Made by a program: the position numbers and the translations under genes. Positions 58,875 to 64,000 of a stretch of DNA of 64,000 nucleotides are shown here, piece by piece. This DNA comes from Alkalibacillus flavidus (GTDB lineage Bacteria; Bacillota; Bacilli; Bacillales; Alkalibacillaceae), in NCBI RefSeq assembly GCF_040545925.1, contig NZ_JBEPMX010000004.1, positions 117,942-181,941 of the forward strand. Reading direction: 5' to 3'. Numbering within the stretch: the stretch's first letter is position 1; each line of letters starts with the position of its first letter. The notes below the pieces were generated by a model. The model searched no databases. It was not told where the DNA came from and saw nothing but the letters and a program-made list of their open reading frames with translations.

Positions 58875-59070
58875 ACAAACACCTCTCAGTAAATTAAATT
58901 TTATTACAATAAGCCTAAAAAACACTTTGTACCTAAAAAATAAATACCTAATCTCCACTACAAGATTAGGTATTTATCACTAAATATAAACTATATAACT
59001 TATTTTGTCATTACAAATGTGACATTTTTGTCAAAATTTCAAAATGATTCACTAATCAAATTTAAGTACC

Positions 59071-60660
59071 CTAGTCACTCAAATGTGGCGCATTGTCACA
59101 CACACCTGAATTTAATTTTGATTCATATAACGTTTCTAACATGTCACTTTTTCCATACTCTGTTTGCGCAAAGTCTTCCTGAGCAAAATGTAGATCTTCT
59201 AATGTTAAGCATGCATAATCATTACCTGAAAACGTTAAATCGCTATTGATTTGATACCATAAATCACCCGCATACTCGCCTTCTTCTCGAATCCAATCAG
59301 TTCCTATTTCTTCAACAGCAGACCTCATATCATGAGCAGCATCTAAATACGTGGTATCATCAGTTTCAAAATACGCTTTCATTAAATAATGAATTTCAGC
59401 TAGGACGTGGTTCAAACTAGCGTGGGGGATCTCAGTTAAACCAGGTCCATCATAATCACCAATAAGTCGATAATCATTCCCCACCGAAAATGAATTTGAT
59501 GGATCATCTAATGATTCAACTAAATAATCCGCATACAACAAATATTCATCCATATAATCGACTTCAAAAATTTCCATCATGTTCAAATAAAACAACCCGA
59601 GTCCCGATAAATGTCTCGTGTCTAAATACGGCGCTTGTAAGCCATAAGGTTGTTGTAACCACGAGCTCGTGTATTCTGTAGGTGGAAGGTCATAACTAGG
59701 AAAGTCATCTTTTATCACTTCTATTGACGTAATCATGTTCCGCATAAACAACACATCATACAACTCTTCCTTTTTGTGATATTGTTTACGGTGTTCACTT
59801 CGGAATTGATAGCCTATATTACGCCCGTACCCCATTTCATCAAATGGTTTAACTGACCACGGCAGCTTTGCATAAATACCATCAGGTGTTAACCATTTTT
59901 GATAACGACGGTAATTTTCGACCATATCAGTCTTAATCTCATCAATGTATGCTTCATCTTCAATCAATTTCTCATCCGAATACATAACCCAAGTCTGAAA
60001 TTGTTCAGCTTTTCCATCGAAATTCCATTCATACTCAATAGGGTCTAAACTCTCTTCCTCAAGCATTTCATCTAATACACGAACCTGACTTTGATTACCC
60101 TCTTCATATTCTTCGGTCGTATCATGTGATAACGTTCCACGGCCAAATAAGTAAGAACCTTCTTCACTATTCAATAATGTAGATGGCCCCTTAAGGGGAT
60201 CCACACCCACAGTAGGATTATGGTTAAAAGTATAATCCAATTCATCAAAACTGTGCCAGGCATCATCAATATCCACATCATATGTTAAGTCAAATGTTAC
60301 ATCAGGTGATCCTTCCTCTTTTATCTCAGTAAAAAGAATACCACCTTCTTCAAAGGTTCGATTAGTTACTTTTAAATTAGCTACATGGTTACCATCATGC
60401 TCTATATTATATGTATAAATATAGTCTTCCGCGTGGCCCCAATCCTTCGTTGTTTCTTCATTAAATATGATGTCAAAATTGTCATTCATACTAAACGTTA
60501 AATCATTAAACTTAAATGAATGATTATCTTCTGTTAAACCAAAGCCCGTTTCTGACTTATTTTGCGTATTATGTTCATTGTCTTCCCCGTCATCTGTGCA
60601 CCCATAGATGAATAGCACACCAAGGACCATAATGATACTTGTCAAAATATAATTTTTCAT
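59071..60660 (-). CDS. Lipoprotein with predicted alpha/alpha-toroid C-terminal domain
   Basis: A 529-residue secreted lipoprotein. The N-terminus is a lipoprotein signal with the lipobox FIYGC (Cys21), followed by an acidic linker. Residues ~45-215 look beta-rich; residues ~260-529 are helical with a repeated pattern (ASLNHVLAEIHYLMKAYFET near 445 and DAAHDMRSAVEEIGTDWI near 470) resembling alpha/alpha-toroid sugar epimerases or lyases. D-glucuronyl C5-epimerase-like is one possibility, not shown. It is likely monocistronic. Confidence 0.65.
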   Translation of the reverse strand: MKNYILTSIIMVLGVLFIYGCTDDGEDNEHNTQNKSETGFGLTEDNHSFKFNDLTFSMNDNFDIIFNEETTKDWGHAEDYIYTYNIEHDGNHVANLKVTNRTFEEGGILFTEIKEEGSPDVTFDLTYDVDIDDAWHSFDELDYTFNHNPTVGVDPLKGPSTLLNSEEGSYLFGRGTLSHDTTEEYEEGNQSQVRVLDEMLEEESLDPIEYEWNFDGKAEQFQTWVMYSDEKLIEDEAYIDEIKTDMVENYRRYQKWLTPDGIYAKLPWSVKPFDEMGYGRNIGYQFRSEHRKQYHKKEELYDVLFMRNMITSIEVIKDDFPSYDLPPTEYTSSWLQQPYGLQAPYLDTRHLSGLGLFYLNMMEIFEVDYMDEYLLYADYLVESLDDPSNSFSVGNDYRLIGDYDGPGLTEIPHASLNHVLAEIHYLMKAYFETDDTTYLDAAHDMRSAVEEIGTDWIREEGEYAGDLWYQINSDLTFSGNDYACLTLEDLHFAQEDFAQTEYGKSDMLETLYESKLNSGVCDNAPHLSD

Positions 60661-60820
60661 GGCTTTATCTCCTGTATCAAAAAGTAAAATCTAATATGAT
60701 TCTACAAAAGAGTAATTAGTATAGTCAATTTTATCCGTAAGAATAGACTCCCCCCCCCATTTCTTGAACAATCGCTATTATACATATTAAGAGCGAAAAA
60801 CATACCAAGAAGGAAGCCCC

Positions 60821-60952
60821 ATGAGGTGGGCGATTGTTCTCGGATTCCTTTTCATGTTCGGTTGGATACCTGGAGTTATTCGCGCCATTTCGATATACTT
60901 TTCTTTGAGAAAAGAAGTTCAACAAGCACAACAGAATGCAACTTTTGAATAG
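60821..60952 (+). CDS. Small membrane protein, 43 residues
   Basis: A short gene with AGAAGGA before its ATG and a perfect terminator directly after its stop. The product has one hydrophobic helix (MRWAIVLGFLFMFGWIPGVI), then a short amphipathic tail with RKEVQQAQQNA. No family is recognised. The opposite-strand frame over the same bases has no ribosome binding site or terminator, so the plus strand is preferred. A C9-10 run lies just upstream (about 60750-60759). Confidence 0.55.
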   Translation: MRWAIVLGFLFMFGWIPGVIRAISIYFSLRKEVQQAQQNATFE

Positions 60953-60953
60953 A

Positions 60954-61008
60954 AACACCCCTGAAGATGCCTGATTTATCGAATCATCTTCAGGGGTGTT
61001 CAATTTTT
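60954..61008 (+). terminator. Terminator of the 43-residue gene
   Basis: Stem AACACCCCTGAAGATG with its perfect complement, 15-base loop, then CAATTTTT. Confidence 0.9.
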
Positions 61009-61049
61009 AAAATGCACCATTCATTCGTTGCTTTATAACTATAATGGTA

Positions 61050-62528
61050 TTATTCTAAAAACTGCAATAACGACTGCGGATTTTGGTTAGCTTGTGTGAA
61101 CATTGACATCGCGGCTTGCAACTGCACCTTATGCTGGTTCAACGACATCACTTCACTTGCCATATCAGCATCTTTGATTTTCGACCGTGATTTCGTTAAT
61201 TGCACTTCTGCATTCGTCACGTTATTCAATGTGTGTTCTAATGCATTTTCATACGATCCGAACTTCGACCGCTGTTCCGACACCTTTTGAATCGCTTCAT
61301 CAACTAGAGCAATCGCTTCATTCGCCTTCTCTTGTGGATCTACTTTCACATTACCAATCCCTAGATTTTCAGGCCGGGCATCAAATAACTCGATCGTAAA
61401 TTTATCACCATTATTCGGACCGACTTGTAGCTTTATTGGGTTTAGTTCTTCAGCAGGTTCACCTAAATCCGTATCATTAATGATTTTATCGGATAGTTCT
61501 GGTGAGATGTTTTGAGAAATATCTTCTGTCGTTTCTGGTATAAACATCTCATCTGCTATTTGATCATACTCACTCTCATCATCAAATGTGTTGTCACCAG
61601 TTCCTCTATCCTCTACACCAAAAACATAGCTGAATATTTGATGTTGATCCAATTTATTGCGTACCTCTTGTTGACTAGGATATGTCGTTTGATCAACATC
61701 ATTAGATAGTAAATCCGATTCATCACCTGTATCTGTTAATAATACGAATACTTTATTCGAATCGTTCGCATAACTTAAATCTTCAGCTTGATTACCATCA
61801 GGTGCATAATCCATCATTTTTTGATATGGATAAGATGTTGCTCCTCCATTTGCCACGTGAACAGAATCCAAGTGGTTTTTCACTTCTTCAATATCTTCAG
61901 TTAACGCCATTGTTCTACCTGTATTTTCTTCAAGTGTACTAACAGTTCCAATTCGAACATCACCATATGCTGATAGATCACCGGCAAAACTCTCGATTCC
62001 GTCCTTCACCATATCGATTTGTTCAGACATAGACCCCGAATCATCAATAAAAAACACAACATCTGCTTTTCCACCACCAGTTGTCGGTTTATCTGGGTCC
62101 CCTACCTTTGATGGGGCTAAAAGTTGTCGTGTATTAAATTCGGTGTTTTCGGCGATACCGCGAATATTTCCTTTAATTTCATCGATCTCTTTTTGGATGG
62201 TTTGTCTATCTTCTTTCGACAACGTATCGTTCGCTGCCTGAACGGCGAGTTCACGCATGCGTTGTAAGTTAGGGTTTTGAATGTTTCCTAATGCTGATTC
62301 AGCCGTATTAACTAAACTTATACCATCTTCTATATTTTGACTAGCTTGTTTAAGCCCTTTGATTTGAGCCTTCATCTTTTGAGATATCGTCATGCCAGCT
62401 GCATCATCAGCTGCTTGATTAATTCGCTTGCCTGAAGCTAATGTTTGCATATCTTTTGCGACATTTTTAGATTTCGAGTTAAGTTCATTTAAATTCTGCA
62501 GTGCTGGTATATTTTGATTGATAATCAA
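61050..62528 (-). CDS. Flagellin with inserted von Willebrand factor A domain
   Basis: A 492-residue flagellin. The N-terminal D0/D1 part (1-138) is canonical: MIINQNIPALQNLNELNSKS, LASGKRINQAADDAAGM near 30 and GISLVNTAESALGNIQ near 69. The C-terminal D1/D0 part (about 362-492) ends with DADMASEVMSLNQHKVQLQA and NPQSLLQFLE. Between them, in place of the variable D2/D3 domains, lies a complete VWA domain (about 155-350): strand VVFFIDDSGSMS with MIDAS residues D162/S164/S166, T231 in GGATSY and D266 in LLTDTGDE. So the filament surface would carry a metal-dependent adhesion site. The TTG at 62528 has AGGAG eight bases upstream and gives the usual MIIN start. An AAAA-N15-GGTGATAA near 62556-62582 is a weak SigD-like promoter. 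Confidence 0.92.
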   Translation of the reverse strand: MIINQNIPALQNLNELNSKSKNVAKDMQTLASGKRINQAADDAAGMTISQKMKAQIKGLKQASQNIEDGISLVNTAESALGNIQNPNLQRMRELAVQAANDTLSKEDRQTIQKEIDEIKGNIRGIAENTEFNTRQLLAPSKVGDPDKPTTGGGKADVVFFIDDSGSMSEQIDMVKDGIESFAGDLSAYGDVRIGTVSTLEENTGRTMALTEDIEEVKNHLDSVHVANGGATSYPYQKMMDYAPDGNQAEDLSYANDSNKVFVLLTDTGDESDLLSNDVDQTTYPSQQEVRNKLDQHQIFSYVFGVEDRGTGDNTFDDESEYDQIADEMFIPETTEDISQNISPELSDKIINDTDLGEPAEELNPIKLQVGPNNGDKFTIELFDARPENLGIGNVKVDPQEKANEAIALVDEAIQKVSEQRSKFGSYENALEHTLNNVTNAEVQLTKSRSKIKDADMASEVMSLNQHKVQLQAAMSMFTQANQNPQSLLQFLE

Positions 62529-62715
62529 GTGCTTCACTCCTATATAAGCTCGAAGTTATCACCCATAATAATACTAAATTTTTCCCATGAAATCTATAAA
62601 ATTTACAAATTTAACTATATAAAGAGTGTATTCAGCAGGCAAAAGGTTCGAGGAGATAGCCAGAAAAACAGGTCTTAACATCAGCATGTGATCAGATATC
62701 AACGTAATTCAGTTA

Positions 62716-62762
62716 TAAAAAAATCCTCTCCGAACTTGATATAAAGCTAAATTCGGAACGGT
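62716..62762 (-). terminator. Terminator of the lipoprotein gene at 62771
   Basis: On the minus strand stem CCGTTCCGAATTT/AAGTTCGGAGAGG, then ATTTTTTTA. Confidence 0.8.
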
Positions 62763-62770
62763 TTTTATAA

Positions 62771-63868
62771 CTATTTGAACATACTTTCAAATGTTCGTTT
62801 AACAATTTTATTCCAATTGTCAATTTCCTTTGGTCTGACTTTTGCTGATTCACTTTGTGCCACTTTAGGTTTTGAAATTAAAATATTTTGTTCACCAGTT
62901 TGTGCAGCAAAATCATTAGGTCCTGTCTCTAATAAATAACCACTACGTTGATTAACCTTGAATTTTTTGAACAAATCATGTTGTTCCGTTTCTTTTAAAA
63001 CTTCCTCCACTTGCCTCAACTCATCTTGTTTCTGTGTAATATGAATTGTCTCATTTTGTACATGGAACTCTTTCTTTGTATTATCTACTTGTAAACCGTC
63101 ATGCGTATAAACCATTTGTAACGTAATAGGATCTTTGTCTAGATTTGGAATGTAATTCGGTATTGAGAATTGCTCCATTCCAGCTGTATAGAATTTTTTA
63201 TACACCGAATCCTCCGAAAAATTAGAAACAACATTCATTAATTCATCAACGTTCATGGGAACCGCTTCATGTTCAGGGCGATTAGTGTTGGACGTCATAT
63301 GATATAAATAGGTATTATCAGCGAATACTAATTCAGGTTCTTCATAATTAATGAGCACATCAAAAGTGCCATCATTATAAGAAACTTTCTCGCGATTAAA
63401 TGTTGACTCATAATGAGTATATTTTTCTTCAGCATAAGGCACCACATCAAGTTGAAACGGTTTGTATTCAACAGGTTTTTGTGGCATTTCTACTTGCATA
63501 TGTAATGTAAGGTGGAATCGATTATCTGCGGCCAGAGTCGAACGAGTATTATATGACGACCTATACCTAAGTTTTTGTGATGGCAATTTCACTTTATTAA
63601 TATGTTGATTAAATTGATCAATACAGTCTAAAATATGTGCTTGTGTCTTACCTAATTCATCTTGGACATTTTCAGTTTGGGTATTAGAATTTGTGTCAAT
63701 TTGTTCTTCTTGTTGACTCTTACCCTGAACTTTTTCTTCATCGCGCGACTTTTCTTCTATGTTTGGAGATTGAGATTCAGTATCACTTTTTTCCAATAGG
63801 TTAGTAACAGAACAACCTGACAATAATAAAATAGCGAATACTACGATATATAAATACAATTGTCTCAT
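62771..63868 (-). CDS. Lipoprotein of unknown function
   Basis: A 365-residue secreted lipoprotein with signal and lipobox LLLSGC (Cys about 19), followed by an acidic/polar linker rich in Glu, Gln and Ser (about 25-70). The remainder is a predicted beta-sandwich-like region with LTLHMQVEMPQKPVEYKPF near 120 and a later YIPNLDKDPITLQMVYTHDG near 240; this resembles DUF6612/LppX-like lipid-binding lipoproteins but I cannot assign it. The start at 63868 has AGAGGGT six bases upstream. It stands alone with its own terminator. Confidence 0.7.
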   Translation of the reverse strand: MRQLYLYIVVFAILLLSGCSVTNLLEKSDTESQSPNIEEKSRDEEKVQGKSQQEEQIDTNSNTQTENVQDELGKTQAHILDCIDQFNQHINKVKLPSQKLRYRSSYNTRSTLAADNRFHLTLHMQVEMPQKPVEYKPFQLDVVPYAEEKYTHYESTFNREKVSYNDGTFDVLINYEEPELVFADNTYLYHMTSNTNRPEHEAVPMNVDELMNVVSNFSEDSVYKKFYTAGMEQFSIPNYIPNLDKDPITLQMVYTHDGLQVDNTKKEFHVQNETIHITQKQDELRQVEEVLKETEQHDLFKKFKVNQRSGYLLETGPNDFAAQTGEQNILISKPKVAQSESAKVRPKEIDNWNKIVKRTFESMFK

Positions 63869-64000
63869 AAACATACCCTCTCTTTTTCACTATAATCTTT
63901 ACTATTGACGAATTGTAATATTAAGTGCAACACCTAAAAAAAGCAACTCATAACAGTTTCGTGTAAAATGTAGATAACCACATCAAACATATACACGGAG

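Noticed and set aside
60731..61003. 90-codon frame on the minus strand
   Set aside because: It overlaps the terminator and the better supported 43-residue plus-strand gene, and has no ribosome binding site.
1..64000. tRNA or rRNA genes
   Set aside because: No cloverleaf-type or rRNA-like conserved stretches were noticed on either strand; a covariance-model scan would settle it.

Overview
The window reads as chromosome of a low-GC Gram-positive bacterium of the Bacillaceae, probably a moderately halophilic or haloalkaliphilic one. The evidence is the Bacillus-type gene set (gtaB, mnaA, pgcA, rpiA, nagA, panF/yhdT, YitT, YknW/YknX, YvyF, PucR and GntR regulators), SLH-anchored surface proteins, Bacillus-type SigD, cre and LexA sites, frequent GTG/TTG starts with strong AGGAGG-like ribosome binding sites, and unusually acidic proteins. 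No rRNA, tRNA, prophage or CRISPR was seen.

Layout. 0.2-10.7 kb is metabolism and transport: DUF1028 protein, PanF/YhdT, nucleoside hydrolase, a membrane transporter with a DUF3100 pair and a PucR-type regulator, NagA, and an orphan sugar-ABC ATPase. 10.7-12.4 kb is a decayed HIRAN/HipA-like kinase module. 12.5-19.2 kb holds a TPP enzyme/BASS transporter/SDR operon and a nucleoside hydrolase/FAD oxidase/EamA operon. 19.4-33.1 kb contains two paralogous NERD-nuclease genes, each lying between arrays of short periodic repeats, with ribokinase, an SLH-YusW protein and cell-envelope polysaccharide genes between them. 33.1-36.2 kb is a three-gene operon fitting the N-succinylamino-acid racemase route from D- to L-amino acids. 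36.3-42.9 kb holds YknX/YknW-like proteins, zinc-ribbon membrane proteins, two SLH cell-wall enzymes and a non-autonomous IS-like element. 42.9-46.9 kb is sugar-phosphate metabolism plus a gluconokinase relic. 47-52.5 kb has a membrane-linked PD-(D/E)XK-like protein and a segment bounded by 33-bp direct repeats that carries unknown surface proteins. 52.7-57 kb is a GntR/ABC exporter operon, YitT and a Gfo/Idh/MocA oxidoreductase. 57-64 kb is motility-related: a SigD promoter, a c-di-GMP-I riboswitch with terminator, a CheY-like regulator and a broken YvyF; further on, a flagellin with an inserted von Willebrand factor A domain; and two lipoproteins.

The most unusual signal is a set of fifteen intergenic arrays built from short, mostly quasi-palindromic cores (about 7-13 bp) spaced exactly 21 bp apart (three arrays exactly 20 bp). 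There are four motif types. Both NERD genes sit inside arrays, and each has its own type (TTTCGCCGTAT at 21 bp; TCGRCGATAT at 20 bp), with further copies of the same type elsewhere in the window. This resembles the relation of REP sequences to RAYT proteins, but with a nuclease of another family. The second NERD gene also has a near-perfect LexA/DinR box between its -35 and -10. I propose this as a candidate undescribed NERD/periodic-repeat system. The second most unusual item is the VWA-flagellin.
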